DNA from: Zizania palustris
Lineage: Eukaryota > Streptophyta > Magnoliopsida > Poales > Poaceae
Direction: 5' to 3'
Length of the DNA: 64,000 nt
NCBI GenBank assembly: GCA_019279435.1
Contig: JAAALK010000287.1
Span: forward strand, 64,793,144 to 64,857,143
Positions 1 to 11,400 of the stretch are shown in pieces. The translations under genes and the position numbers were made by a program. Below the pieces are notes generated by a model, which was not told the origin of the DNA, ran no database searches, and worked only from the letters and a program-made list of their open reading frames with translations. The stretch's first letter is position 1; every line of letters begins with the position of its first letter.

Positions 1-329
1 AACCCGCTTCCTCCTGAAGCAAAACTCCTCAAGATGCTCGTCTCTCTAACAAAACTCACAGTGATAGGTAGGCTTCTTAGGATGTGGTTGAGGCTTGGAA
101 TCTTAGGCTTGGTGGTGTTTGGTGTAGCATCTTTGGTGTGAGAGGGTCCAGGTAAAGAATCAAGAGAAGTATGGAGAGGTTTAGGCTTTGGAACCCATAT
201 TTGCTTCTTAGGTGGAGCTTTAGGTTGTTCTTGGAACACTCTATCCTTGGGCTGACTATCCTTAAAGGACTCAGTGGAGTGAGTCTTGGGATATCTCTGT
301 TCGGGAGTCATCTTACTCCACTCCACTGC

Positions 330-928
330 TCAGCTAATGACGCTCTCAAAATCAGCCTTGGTATAGGTGTAACCTACCCCAAACCCATCATGTCTCTTGA
401 ACTCCTTGATCATCATGCCGAGTTGTGGCTCTCTGGCACTAATCCAACTTAGGATCTGACGGAGGTAAAAGTTCTCATTCTGAACATCAGCTAGCTCCTC
501 TCTCAAGGAAGCTAACACCTCCACCTGAGACAAGCAGATGTCACACTCTTTATCAACTTTGACAGACTTCTCACCTTTTAGCTTGATCAACTCCATTCTA
601 ATGGACAAGCAGTGCTCACAAATAGTGGGTGGAACTGACAAGGTCTCAAGCTCTAGCTTAGTCTGCTCCACTCAGCTCTCACTCCAGTTAACTCGCTCAA
701 CTGCTCATCACTCTTGGCTCTCAGCTCAGCTATACTAGCTAAACAGGATGGGCAGTCTACACAAGGTGCGACGACAGTGGCATGAGCATCTTTTAGCTCC
801 TGCTGAGCGCTCTCAAGCTCAGTGGCCAAGGAGTCTCTCTCATCTACTCTCTCTGTGTACCTGGACTTAAGAGTCATCAGGTCACACAACAAAACCTCAC
901 AGTTGGGACACTCACCACTATCACCCAA
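330..928 (-). pseudogene. Sirevirus gag extension with cysteine pairs (element A)
   Basis: Two overlapping open stretches (928-653 and 671-330) encode a heptad-like, glutamate- and leucine-rich segment with paired cysteines (CPNCEVLLCDL, CVDCPSCLASIAEL, CEHCLSIRMEL, CDICLSQVEVLASL). The same pattern is present in element B (43050-43590) and in the intact element C (about 49550-49900). The frame changes near 660, so this copy is broken. The extension lies between the first and second zinc knuckles; its role is not established. Confidence 0.65.
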
Positions 929-988
929 GCAAGGGGAAGACGATAGACTCTAAATCTTGTCATTCGCCATGGCAAGCTCACTCTCAAG

Positions 989-1576
989 CTAATCTATCCT
1001 CTTCTTAGCCCCTCTAAGCAGTTTCTCCCGATACTTCAACTCCTGACGGTTCTGTTCTAGTAAATTAACAACTTCTTGTTCATAGGAAGATACCTTCTCA
1101 TCGTCGTCGTCATCGGAGGAGTCCTTCTCTTTCTTCTCCCCAAGAGCCATTGAGCAGAAGCTCTTATGGGGTCTTCGGCTGTGACGTGAGCGACTCTTCG
1201 GCTTGTCCCCGAAGGTCATGAAACAGAGGCATGCCGGATTGTCCCTGTCCTTCCTCTTCCTGATCATGATCTCTTCATCACTTGAACTTGAAGACGAGGA
1301 GGAAGACGAGGATCTCTTGGAGTATCTTTTCTCCATTTCGGCGAAGAAGGTCTTGTCTCGCTTCTTGTTCTCACGCCTGTAATCCTTCGGAGCCTTTCGA
1401 AAGAATCTTGTCTTGGGCTTGCCCTTTGTGGAAGTGGAGTTGTCATACTTGCCGGAGTTGTAGGAGTTGACGCCGGTTCCCTTCTTGTAATTTTTCCGCT
1501 TGGGGCAGTCGGTGATGAAATGACCTGGATCACCACACTCAAAGCATCCGGGCTTTGTGTCGTGTCCCTTAAACAT
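989..1576 (-). pseudogene. Copia gag, zinc-knuckle and acidic region (element A)
   Basis: Continuation of the gag of element A in a second frame. It carries one CCHC knuckle (C-x2-C-x4-H-x4-C; CFECGDPGHFITDC), which in this family binds the element RNA, followed by a lysine-rich stretch, a run of serines, and an acidic stretch with five consecutive aspartates. The matching part of element B (42407-42990) has the same order. The reading frame is not joined to the N-terminal Gag domain, so it is broken. Confidence 0.75.
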
Positions 1577-2377
1577 TCACTTATCATAAACACGCCGCAC
1601 CCGGTTGTTAAACAAGCACAGATCATCATCTCCTAGTGAATAAAGTTGTTCCTCGGAGATAGACATCAAGGAAAAGGCAGTACAACTCATGGCATTAGGA
1701 TCAGCAGACGATGTCGCAAGTGTCAGAGTCTTGGAGCCAGAATCAGTGAGATTTGATCTCAACTGAATATCGACTTCTGAGGCCTTGAGCTTACTAAAAT
1801 GCTCTGTGACGGTCAGGGTATCATAAGACGCGCTCTCAACAATAGAAGAAACCTTGATCTCCCAGATCTTAGGGTCCAAGGTATGGAGAACCTTAAGCGC
1901 CTGTTCATGATCCGAGACCAGTTGATCACACTCGGCCTTGTTAACGCGAAGCTTGTTAATGATCGATTGAAAACGACCAAACAAAGCCTCAACAGTCTCA
2001 CCAGGCTTCTGTGAGAAATTTTCATACTCACGCTGGTAGGTCTGGTAGAGCCTAGCCTTGACTTGAGCTGTCCCCTCATGGTGTGCCTGGAGGGTAGCCC
2101 AGATCTCTCGAGCAGTGGTGAGATGGCTAACACGCTCAAACTCACTAGGACCAAGACCAGAAAATAAAATGTTCACCGCTTTACTATTATTTTGATGTTG
2201 TGTAACTACATCTACAGCAGTATCCACACCAATAGTCCTTATGGTGAAAGTAGGATGAACACAGATCTCCCATATGTCCAAGCTCTGGCTCATAAGGTAT
2301 GCTCGCATGCGAGTCTTCCAATAAGTGTAGCCAAAAGCCTCTAGGGACGGGATTTTGCCAGGAGACGTCATGGTCAC
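1577..2377 (-). pseudogene. Copia gag, N-terminal domain (element A)
   Basis: An open stretch of 266 codons encodes the N-terminal Gag domain of the UBN2/retrotransposon gag type: tryptophan and tyrosine motif SLEAFGYTYWK close to the start, a middle region with WATLQAHHEGTAQVKARLYQ, and the end LYSLGDDDLCLFNNRVRRVY that leads into the zinc-knuckle region in element B. In A the frame ends at 1577 and the zinc knuckle continues in another frame at 1576-989, so a small indel has split gag. The protein would form virus-like particles in the cytoplasm if intact. Confidence 0.8.
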
Positions 2378-2416
2378 TACCTAGGTTTAGAATCGGTTAA
2401 GATATTAGAAAACCCT

Positions 2417-2436
2417 AACCTTGCTCTGATACCACT
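2417..2436 (-). other. Primer binding site of element A
   Basis: On the minus strand the sequence right after the LTR end reads TGGTATCAGAGCAAGG, the usual site for the initiator methionine tRNA in plant Copia elements. The same site, at the same spacing from the LTR, is present in elements B and C. Confidence 0.85.
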
Positions 2437-3655
2437 TGTAGGACCGAAAGTAGCGACCAGAGGGGTGGTGAATGGGCGCCTAAAAAATTCTTGCTAAATT
2501 ATGATCTAATCCCAACACCCAAACAAACTTAACCAGACAAATAATATTAGCAAAGCAAATTACTAGAATTAAAGTTGTCTAGACTAAAAATGACCGATGT
2601 CCTAATTAAAGTAATTTTAACTACGATATTAAAGATAAATTAAACAAAACAGAACTAGATATATCAATAAAAATTTAGATTGCAGTCTAAAAATAAAATA
2701 CTAATTAAATTAATAAAACATGAATCATCCAAAAATCAATTCAGAGATAAACCTAAAATATTGCACGTAAATCTAGAATAAAAAAATATTGCGACTAATA
2801 ATATCTTAATTAATAATTTTTTTATATACGGGCAAATTAAAATAGTTTAAATAAATAATAGTACTAATATGATTTAGTAGATAAAATAAATAACATAACT
2901 ATGAACTAACTAACAGATCTGTATTTTAATTAAAGATAGATAATTATTCATCTAACTAATCTAACTGCAATTTAAGAGATTAGATCAAAAACCTGCATCT
3001 GTCGTGATTTCCCGTGGAGGAGAAAGACTAATCGTGCGTCGTAATGAAGAAAGCCGGGAGCTCCTGTGCACCGGCGGGACCCACACGCTGAAAAGAAAAT
3101 TCGGGCTGTTGTGCTATAGTGGAAAGCGGCGTGGACTACCGTGTCACAAACAGAAGAAAAATCGCCAGGGAGTCTTGCCGTGGAGATCAATTGAACATGG
3201 CGGGCCCCACACGCCAAAGCTGCCATGATTGAACCTGGCGTGAAAAAGAAACCAGCCTGATGTGCCTAGCCGCCGTAGGCCATGCGCAAACCGCGTAGCC
3301 GGCGCTGCTGTCCTGCGTCAGATTGCCGCCGAGCAGAGATCACGCTTGGAGAAGAGAGGAAAAGCGCGACGGCAGAGAAAAGAAACCATAGAAGAAGAAT
3401 AGCCGCAAAACAGCAAATGTGGACTGTAGATTGATTCTAGAGAACACTGTCATCTATCCCCAGGGGGATAGGGGCCTATTTATAGGCGACTCCTAATACA
3501 TGAAAAGACTAATTTACCCCTAGGGTAAATTAATACTGACTCTAAAATAAATTCCAAAAATTACTAAAATATTCTTAGAAAAATCACCTGACTCAACTAA
3601 AAATATTCTAAACTTAAAAACTAAATATTAATACCCTAAAAACGAATTAATCATA
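2437..3655 (-). repeat. 5' LTR of element A (U3 side truncated)
   Basis: Beginning at the LTR end next to the primer site (2437), the sequence matches the LTR of element B (41533 back to about 40155), including the TATA region read on minus as CCTATAAATAGGCCCC near 3480. The match stops at about 3655, where an unrelated Gypsy LTR begins, so the U3 start of this LTR is missing. Confidence 0.75.
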
Positions 3656-4904
3656 GGTTGGATCTAGATCTGACCGCAGCCACGCGCCTGGCTCACGCGT
3701 GTAGTCGATGGTTCACGGTGAACCTGGTTCACCGTGGACCAGAGACTATTTTCCAATTTAAATAAAAATCCATAAATTGATTCAAACTTTGAAAATTCAT
3801 AACTTGTTCATTTTAACTCCAACTTTCACCATTCAAATTTTGTTAAATCTATCTTTTTATTCTCTACTATATGATTTCCCTGTTATTCTCGTCTCTGGTT
3901 TTCTGTTGGAGTTGGCTATGTTATAAGTATGGTGGGTTCCAGGTGTAAGCTAGGGCATTGGTTGGTCGCACCCGGGGCACTATAAGGACCGGTCTGCGAG
4001 ATCTATTGCAAAGCACTTCCGTACTAACCACAAGCCTAATGGGTAAGTCCTAACTAGAGGTATGGATCGTAAAACTTGAAGCACCATAGTGGAGGGGGCA
4101 AGGGGCAACCTACGGGTGACTTGTACCGACGAGGCTCAAGGGGGGGTATGGTGTTGGCTCGACGTGTCGGGGCACCATATGAAACCCATAAGAGGGTGAT
4201 TATTGAATTGGTGCGTTCCATACGGAAGGTTTTGGCACGAGTTCCCGTGGTATGGGTCATCTCGTTACACTTTGGTGTATGGGATGAGTGTGTGCCTTAT
4301 GGGTATAGTGGTACACCTCTGATCAGAGTTTAAATCTTTTCGAAAAGCTGAGCCCACGGTCAAGGGCGGGTTGTGTGACTTCTCGCAGTTAGTTTACTAT
4401 TGTTTGAATGTATGTGTTATTCATGGCATGTAAGGACTTTTGAGCGAGGGTGGGCTGACTGTACCCCTCGAGTTAGAAGATGATGCATACACATGTTTAA
4501 ATTTCTGTACTAATAAACTTGTTCACATTAACTGCTTTACAAATATGCTTTTCCGCAAAGTTAGGCACTACCTTCCTTGTTATTACCCTGCATTATATTT
4601 GCATCCGGTGGCTTACTGAGTACGATTGTACTCACCCCCGTTGACTTACACCACTAGAGCTCGTCTACTACGAAGAGGATGAAAGTTTGGAGTAGCGACC
4701 GAGTCAAGGCGAGACTAAAATGAGGCGTTCATCTAGGACCCTTATTTATTAGTTTCTCTTTACTTTAACACTTTTGTACTAATATGGTCTACGAACCATG
4801 AATGCTTGACGTATTGTATGCGGTCGTGTGATGAACGTCTTGTTTTTATTGATTTTCTATGGAATTTCAATAAAAGTACGGATCTATTAAATCTGGGCGT
4901 TACA
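3656..4904 (+). repeat. Gypsy LTR fragment ending GGCGTTACA
   Basis: The stretch carries hallmarks of a long grass Gypsy LTR in plus orientation: GAGTACGATTGTACTCACCC near 4618, an AATAAAAG polyadenylation-like signal near 4869, and an end of GGGCGTTACA at 4904. I see no coding sequence. The left end is an abrupt join to the LTR of element A. It may be a truncated solo LTR of a Tekay/Del-type chromovirus; the family name is an inference from general look only. Confidence 0.5.
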
Positions 4905-5838
4905 TGAACCCTCTCTAGAACTTGTCATAGGTCGGCCACGTGGTCTTGAATGTTGCTTAATTTTACCACAACTTCATCATTGTATATCTCTACTAACATG
5001 CCAATCAGGTTGTGAAAATATAATTCATGACTCTCTGGTAAGTTGTTCCGGTGTTCTTCAAGCCAACGGTCATCACTACCCACTCATATAACCCGATGGC
5101 TCCTGGGCACTAGAAAGCTATTTTATGAATATCTTCGTCCGCCATAAAAATCTGATTATAGCATGCATTCCCATCCATGAAGTTGATGATCTTGTGACCT
5201 AATGCAGCATCTACCAACAAATCTGCGATCAACATTGGGTACTCATCTTTTGGGGTTGCCTTATTGAGATCTCTAAAATCAACACAAATTCTGATCTTCC
5301 CACTTTTCTTCCACATTGGTACTATATTCGAAACTCATTATGCATATCGACACGGTCTTATGAACCCTGTGTTGTATAGACTTGTTACATTGGCCTTGAT
5401 ATCTAGGTATATTTTCATCTTAAATCGCCGGGGATACCGCTTGAACAACATATATCCATGTTTTATCGGTAGCTGATGTTCTATGTTCGATCGGCTTAAG
5501 CCCGACATCACATGATACTCCCATGCAAAGAAATTCCGATATTCCCGTAGCAACGTGATTAGTCCATTCTTTATCTCATCGGGAAGTTGAGCACTTATGA
5601 AGGTTGGCCTTGGCCTGCCATCGGGTCTGATGTCTACTTCTTGAAGTTCATCGGCCACGACAAAACCTTGGCCGAGTTTACCCTCCGTTTCGTCGATGTC
5701 ATCTTCATAGAGTGAACTTGGACTGTTTATTGTGGATTGGTCCAACCCCGCCATCTGTTACTCCAATGGTGTTACTATTTTGAGTCTTGTCTGACTGACG
5801 GGCGAAGTCTGGGGTCCCACTGGGCGTGCCAAAAAACG
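4905..5838 (-). pseudogene. Gypsy element, leader fused to reverse transcriptase (internally deleted)
   Basis: Read on minus from 5838, a primer-site-like TGGCACGCCCAGTGGGAC (about 5829-5812) is followed by a short coding start (MAGLDQSTI) and then directly by the linker and N-terminal part of a Ty3/Gypsy reverse transcriptase: FFAWEYHVMSGLSRSNIEHQL, RRFKMKIYLDIK, then in another frame KIRICVDFRDLNKATPKDEYP. Most of gag and the protease are missing and the frame is broken near 5330. The fragment runs to about 4905 with decayed sequence. It is a deleted derivative, not a working polymerase. Confidence 0.7.
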
Positions 5839-6902
5839 TGTTGGTGCATTTTTTGGTCACACTTTGACACACGTGTGCCTTATGAGATCTGCTTAACTCC
5901 AATGCAGATCCTACGTTCTTAGAAAAAAGGGGTTCAAGGCGTGCCAATCAGTTTGACCCTGCAACTGATAAGGAAACAAGAAAATATGATCAATAGCATA
6001 GCCTATTGGCTATAAGGCCGATGATCGGGGGTGAAGCAATCAGGCGAGCGTGCCATCGGTCGATAAGATGGGCAGTTTTACCACATAGGCCGATGAGCAC
6101 TTTTCCGATGACGAATAAAATGTGGCGTTGAATTGAAGATAACATGTCGGCTTGTACTCCGATAGAAATAAATAAAACATGCCAGATAACATGTCTATAT
6201 CATGAAAATTATCACAATAACTAGATCAGACCTAACCAAGACTGTAACCAATCACGATAATCTTAATAATATATCAAAGTGTTGAGCATGTTTTATTTAG
6301 ATGAACAACATACAACATAAAAAGATACAATAACAAAAGATGCCAAACTTAACTGATGAAGCCTCAAACTACCACACTTAGATCACATCAATATATAAGA
6401 TCAATCTGATGCAGCCTTAGACCTAGCCAATACATCGAGAACCAACGATCGTATTGTTTCGACGTTCACCTCAAGAGATCAATCTGATACAGCCGTGAGA
6501 ATACTGACCTAGTCAATAAAGTCGTCGGAGGTGGCGAGACTCACGTCTTTGCCGGAGATCAAAACGATACAAACCAGCTCCAAGTACAAAACCCCGCTAG
6601 GATAAACCTTGTGAACCAAGGGTGGCGATGCGCTGAGTAGTTGTTTGACAGAGATATGTGTTTCTAATCTAAATAGGGATACATATTTATAGTCCGGAGA
6701 CTTGCCGTTCAAGTACTCTATCCTAACTGATTCTAAATTTATCTTTTTTTTTAACTTTATCTACATTGGCTCCTCTGCATCCGGTTATATTGTAACAGCA
6801 TGGACAAACTTCCTTGACCATTTTTGGCCAAACTCTTCTTGATTTTGGTTGACCGTACGTCGTTCTCGGTGGACTCTGGGTTTTAGCAAATCTTGACGTC
6901 AA
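5839..6902 (-). repeat. LTR of the deleted Gypsy element
   Basis: On the minus strand the sequence between about 6902 and 5839 precedes the primer-site-like motif and ends in CACCAACA, as expected for a 5' LTR. Its U3 half (about 6430-6902) matches 29704-30199, another piece of the same family, including the run around GGCGATGCGC and the ending TTGACGTCAA. There is a tandem-like use of CCGATGATCGG/GCCGATGAGC near 6020-6110. No gene is seen in it. Confidence 0.6.
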
Positions 6903-7111
6903 CGGTAAACTAATAGACGAATATTAATGATATTTTTAACGTTTCGAATAATAATAATAATTAAGCAATTAACACATTTAAAAACCCTCCCACCTTATTA
7001 CTCTCTACTCCCTGTCAACCAAAGATCACTGTAGCCGACGCGTCGATCAGAGGTGAGCCCTGGGCCGCCCCAATTTCTAATTGCCGCTCTCCCCAACCCA
7101 AATCCAAATCC

Positions 7112-7144
7112 TGCCGCCGCCGCCGCCGCCGCCGCCGCCGCCTC
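7112..7144 (+). repeat. CCG trinucleotide run in 5' leader
   Basis: About ten CCG/GCC units in a row lie some 80 bp before the chosen ATG at 7221. Such runs are common in 5' leaders of grass genes. Because the unit is three bases long it keeps several frames open on both strands, so long open frames here are not evidence of coding. Confidence 0.85.
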
Positions 7145-7220
7145 CCGCCTCCCGCCGCCCGCCGTCCGCTCCCCCTCCCCCCACACGCCGCCAACACCTA
7201 CGCGCGGTCGGCGTTCCTGG

Positions 7221-7878
7221 ATGGCCGCTACAGCCAGGGGCGGCGGCGACGGCAGCGGCGGCGAGTGGGAGATCTACAACGACGACGGCTTCGTCTACAA
7301 GCGCCGCCGTGGCCTCCCCTCGCCCTACCGCGAGGACGCAGCCACGCCCTCCACTGCGGCGCCGTCCCCCGAGACCGTCCTCCTCCGGCGCCGCCGCCAG
7401 GCGCTCCTCCGACTTCGCGCCAAGTACATCCTCGAGCTGTGCCGCTGGGACTCCCTCTCCAAGGACCTCCTCGCGCCGCTCCCCACTCCACCGGCTGCTC
7501 CTCCCCAGGCACCTTTCGACCCAGTCGCCGCCGCAGCTCCCGACTCCTCCGACCTCGCCGTCGTCGACGACCTCCTTGCACAGGTAACCCACTAGAACTC
7601 CCGCCTCACTCCCTCGGTTGCTTTAGTTTCCTCTCTTTTCCTCATCCTTCCTGACTTGCTGCTGATGGTCCGGTCGTGGGTGGCTGTTGCAGGCAGAGGT
7701 GATGGAGGAGTTGCTCAACAAGCTATCGCAGGCGTGCAAGGAGATCAACGAGCTCTGCGACGCGCACGAGGCGGCTCTCGTGGATGCGGTCGCCATGCTG
7801 CCAGTATGGGGCGATCCACGGGAACTCATGAACTCATTGTGCAGCCCACCTGAGCAGCCTGTCCCTGGTACCAATTAG
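7221..7878 (+). CDS. Two-exon plant gene of unknown function (182 aa)
   Basis: Exon 1 is 7221-7583 and exon 2 is 7693-7878, joined in phase 0 by an intron with GT at 7584 and TTGCAG at 7687-7692. The product starts MAATARGGG and has a conserved-looking motif EWEIYNDDGFVYKRRRG (about residues 15-31), an arginine-rich helix (about 55-75, LLRRRRQALLRLRAKYILEL), a proline/alanine linker, and a C-terminal helical half starting at the exon junction (AEVMEELLNKLSQACKEIN). I chose the ATG at 7221 because the frame upstream is low-complexity CCG/CCT sequence. No signal peptide or membrane segment is seen. I do not recognise the family; the short charged N-terminal motif with coiled-coil-like helices could suit a nuclear or scaffold protein, but that is only a guess. 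It is flanked by transposons on both sides. Confidence 0.7.
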
Positions 7879-8547
7879 GCACTTCAATGATCTATTGGTG
7901 CTTTCTGTTCTTACCTAGCTAGTTTGTTTTGTTCTATTCATGAATCGTAATGCGATTGGGTGCATAAATTAGGTTCATAGCTTGTGAGTGCCTGCAAAAT
8001 GGGAGAGACTTCCGCCGATGTACCCAAGGATGGGGGGAGATCAGCGTTGTACAATTTAGTTAGGTATCTTGAGTTGAGATGTGTTAACTTTATTTTCTGT
8101 GGAATGCTATCTGAAGTGTTGGAATTGTAGCTATGTATGGAAGTGCTATTGTGTCTGATTTGTTTACATAGAACTATGGAAGGCTGGAATTCTTGCCTTT
8201 CGAACAGGACAAGTTTTATGGCTCGAACTCAGAACAATATGTTGGAAAATTAGGCAATTAGGCAATTGCAAAATTAAATAAATCATGGTATCTACAAGAA
8301 CTGCCACAAACAGATTTAACATATTAATAGGAACAACCTAATCATGGTTTCGTAAAACATGATTAACAACTATACAGAAAAGTAGCACACGTATTGTACT
8401 TAGCCAAAGAATAAGCAGTAGCCGATGCAGATCGATATCTGTTAGTGTTAGTGTTGGAGGTGACAGAGATCGACGGTTGACGTGGATAGAAGGTTTGCCA
8501 TGACAACAAATGTGAGTAGTCGTGCGGAGCGTTTTTCAAAAACCTTA
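7879..8547 (+). other. 3' untranslated region and intergenic DNA
   Basis: AT-rich sequence after the stop of the 7221 gene, without open frames of note. The first few hundred bases probably form the 3' UTR. The right boundary is the end of a Sirevirus-like LTR. Confidence 0.45.
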
Positions 8548-9632
8548 TTTTTGGATTGAAACAGACGATCATAGAGGGTGAATGGGAGCCTAAAAATTTC
8601 TTCTGTAAAACTAACTTCAAATATCAACTTCAGTCAACCTTTCATTTTATAGCTTACTCAGACTTATGAAGTAATTACCCTACCCTTGGGATTTACAGAT
8701 TTTCAGACTCACTCGGTCTAGGGGTATTAATGGTAATCCTACTTTACACTTTATTCGAAGCTCCACAGTACATTAACTTTTATCGCTTCTTTTCGACGAA
8801 GCCTCGCGACACTTGACGAAGTGCTTGATTGACTTTGGTTGCATGCTCTAAAACCTTGAGGCTTTACTGCATCGAAGTGTTGACTTTGATAGTGACGGTT
8901 TTAAGCCGAAACCATCAAAGTCCTTGTCATATTTACACCATGTCTTCGGAGTGGACCACCATGGTTTCGTAGTTCCTCCAGCTCGATAACCATCTATCCG
9001 TACCGAAGCCAACATGGCTGAAACCACAACAAGCGTTCCATACTTCGTAGTAACCCTTCGAAGCATGCCTTCAAAATGTCTCCGCCCAGAGCACACCTTC
9101 GGAGTGCCTCTCCTTGGAGGTCTTCAGCAGCCACCCTTCGAAGTGTCTCCCTTCGGAGCACAACTTTGAAGTACGCCTCTGAAGTGCCTCCATTTGGAGC
9201 GCACCTTTGGAGTCCTTGCCTGCAACCGTTCCGTGCACTTGTGTCCGAGACCCTTCATCTAGAGAGTCTCTAAACACCCCTTCAGATCACACTTGACGTC
9301 ATCCAACTTCCTTGATCCTTCGGCACTAGTCCTCTTGCCTGGTCCTGATCCCTCGCTGTTGACAATCAAGCTGCATCCACCTTCCTGCACACAACGAAGC
9401 AAGCAAACAATATCAGCAGCACCCTTCGAAGTACATTAAACCCTTGTGTACTACTTCGGTGTAAAACACGTCGGTGTGCACTACGTGCACACAAACACTA
9501 CTGATTCATTCGGTAGACCTTCTGATGCACACACCTATGCACCGACCCTTTAGTGAGATAGCCATCGATCATAAAAGCTTGTCAATCACTCATCACAGAC
9601 AAAATCAAAGCACATCTTAACTTAGTTTCTCA
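8548..9632 (-). repeat. Sirevirus-like LTR (3' LTR, minus strand)
   Basis: Read on minus, this begins at 9632 with a TGAG-type start next to a polypurine tract and ends near 8548 with CACCCTCTATGATCGTCTGT, which matches the LTR end of element C (CACCCCCCCTCTGGTCGCCG). The motif GATGAGTGATTG, shared by all LTRs of this group in the window, lies at 9594-9583. The body is rich in CTTCGAAG, CTCCGAAG and similar palindromes, as in element C. Confidence 0.75.
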
Positions 9633-10429
9633 ATCTCCCCCTTGATGAGTGCATTGACAACACCAAAAGAAATAAAGGTAAAATTAAAATTTCAGCACAC
9701 AAGTGACCATAAAAACTCAGAAAAGAGCAGCATGTTACTTAATCTTAAATTTCTCCCTATTGTTTAAGATCACCCCCTTTGATAGAAGTAAGAAATAAAT
9801 TCTCCTCCTTTGGCAATTTAAGATATAAATTCTCCCCCTTTGACAATGTAGGCATCAAGGTGACAAAAATGATGCAAAAAGAGGTGTAAGGATGGAGTGT
9901 AAACGCAAGTCTCTAAGACATGATTAACAACAATTACAATACAAATCAAACATTTGCCTTGAATATTGTAGTAAAGTACAATATGATAAGCTCAAGTGAA
10001 TACTATCCAATTGAAATCATGAGTAAGCAGTTTTCAAATTTTTGCAACCAAAAGCATCACCACTCAAACTAGCAGACTAGACATGGTAAAACATGAAGTG
10101 TAAAAGATAGCAAATATCTGCCTAGATAAGCATGTCCATAAACATGGAGCTTCAACAAACTTGTTATCCAATATTTTCAAATTTTTTGTTTCCTTTTCTT
10201 TTTGATTTAGTGCTAGGAGTTATTTGATTATCAACCTTATACTGACCAACCAAGCTAAGTCTAGGTCAAGCAAAGACCATCATAAGCTTAAAGTATTGGT
10301 CTTGGCATACACTACAGTGTCCCAGTTCATACCAAAGTGCTATGGTAAGCAGTTTAGAACAAAAATAGCGCAACAAAGCAAACCCACCTAGATCTTTTCA
10401 ATTTTAGCACAAAAAGGCATAGATATCTG
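9633..10429 (-). mobile_element. 3' noncoding part of a Sirevirus with repeated polypurine tracts
   Basis: On the minus strand this reads toward the LTR at 9632 and matches the 3' leader of element C (54830-54921): the segments GTTGTCAATGCACTCATCAA and CACTTGTGTGCTGAAA are both present. Several AAGGGGGAGA-like tracts are seen on minus (near 9635-9648, 9765-9780, 9830-9842). No coding sequence of the element remains; at 10430 another LTR starts. Confidence 0.65.
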
Positions 10430-11160
10430 TGGATCCATGGTGGCGACCATGGGCGTCATGGCTCTTAGATGATGAGTGATTGTCAACATAAGAGAGGATG
10501 AAGAAAGCTCTCCAAAGGGAGGCACTTCGAAAGGGACACTCCGAAGGAAGAGGTTTTGTCATGGCGTTGGCTGGTGTGACTCAGGTAGACGGACGGGCGA
10601 TCGCTGGGCTGAAGAAGCAACAAAATCGTGGTGGTTCAATCTGGGTATACGATGCAAGAACGACAAGCGAGTTGTCGTGGCATTGGTCGTGTGACTCAGG
10701 TACACGGATGGACGATTGCCGTGCTGAAAGAGCTACGGGGTCGTGGTGGTCCAATATGGGTACGTGGTGCAAGGGCGGCAGATGCTTTGGTGGTTTGAGC
10801 TCAAAACCGTCGTCCACTTATTTGAAGATCAATGAACACGATGTGAAGTCGTGAAAGTCATGAAAGCAGAGCATTGAATACATATCTAGAAAATAGATTT
10901 CTACTGTTTTGCCCTTGGGTCTTTAAATCATGTATTTAGAACCCTAGGGTATTTTGGTCCATTCCTTAGCCTCTCTTCTACCCTACTATATAAAGATTTT
11001 AAGCTTTTTCATCATTGGGAGCATCTCAGCCGTTCAACTCTTCTTTGTCATAATTGGGAGCATCAGTGCCGTACAACTCTCCTCTATCATCATTGGGAAC
11101 ATCTGGGTCGTTCACTCCGTCATCGCTCATCATTGGGAGCATCTGGCGCGTCCACTATAG
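10430..11160 (+). repeat. Sirevirus-like LTR fragment
   Basis: Starts TGGATCCATGG at 10430 and carries GATGAGTGATTGTCAAC at 10471, as do the LTRs at 38261 and 39811, followed by the family-typical GTGACTCAGGTACACGG modules (10577 and 10690) and a TATA-like TACTATATAAAG at 10984. It fades into short tandem repeats at 11011. There is no primer site or gag behind it, so it is a fragment. Confidence 0.6.
11011..11153 (+). repeat. Short tandem repeat, about 39-bp unit
   Basis: Four degenerate units start with ATCATTGGGAGCATC or close variants near 11011, 11050, 11088 and 11127. They lie just after the TATA-like site of the LTR fragment. Confidence 0.7.
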
Positions 11161-11184
11161 CACTTGATGCCTGGCCGCGCCTTC

Positions 11185-11305
11185 GCCCGGACCCCACATG
11201 CCGCAATCTTCGCACGGACCCCCGCATGTCGCGATCTCTACTCGGACCCCGCATGCCGCAATCTCTGCCGGTACCCCCGCATGCTGCAATCTCCGCCCCT
11301 CATCT
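11185..11305 (+). repeat. Short tandem repeat, about 28-bp unit
   Basis: Four degenerate units of the form CGGACCCCGCATGCCGCAATCT follow one another. The array sits between the LTR fragment and the Helitron coding remnant. Confidence 0.7.
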
Positions 11306-11400
11306 CGCCACTGCCCCTCATATATTTTTCTCCCTCAATGTCGTGCTTAGGGTTTCTACCGAATCAACTTTCCTCACCGAAGCTATCACCAAAGATCAAT

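Larger units (their letters stand above)
1..2436 (-). mobile_element. Sirevirus-like Copia element A, gag half (decayed, cut by window edge)
   Basis: This is the start of the internal region of a Copia LTR retrotransposon read on the minus strand. The gag start lies near 2371, just after a primer binding site, and the translation matches element B at 41599 almost word for word (SLEAFGYTYWK near the start). In order it has the Copia gag domain (2377-1577), a CCHC zinc knuckle of form CFECGDPGHFITDC (about 1545-1500), a serine-rich acidic stretch, a cysteine-pair and coiled-coil extension (928-330) and, at the left edge, sequence matching a second zinc knuckle in B (43920-43980). Frames are broken after 1577 and around 930 and 650, so Gag is not made intact. 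The long gag extension with a second knuckle is typical of Sireviruses. Pol lies outside the window. Confidence 0.85.

Noticed and set aside
3000..3230. Short frames on both strands in the LTR of element A
   Set aside because: LTR sequence; the matching part of element B does not keep the frames.
7053..7654. Several long overlapping open frames on both strands around the CCG run
   Set aside because: They result from the trinucleotide repeat and high GC content. Only one frame joins across a good intron to a sensible second exon.
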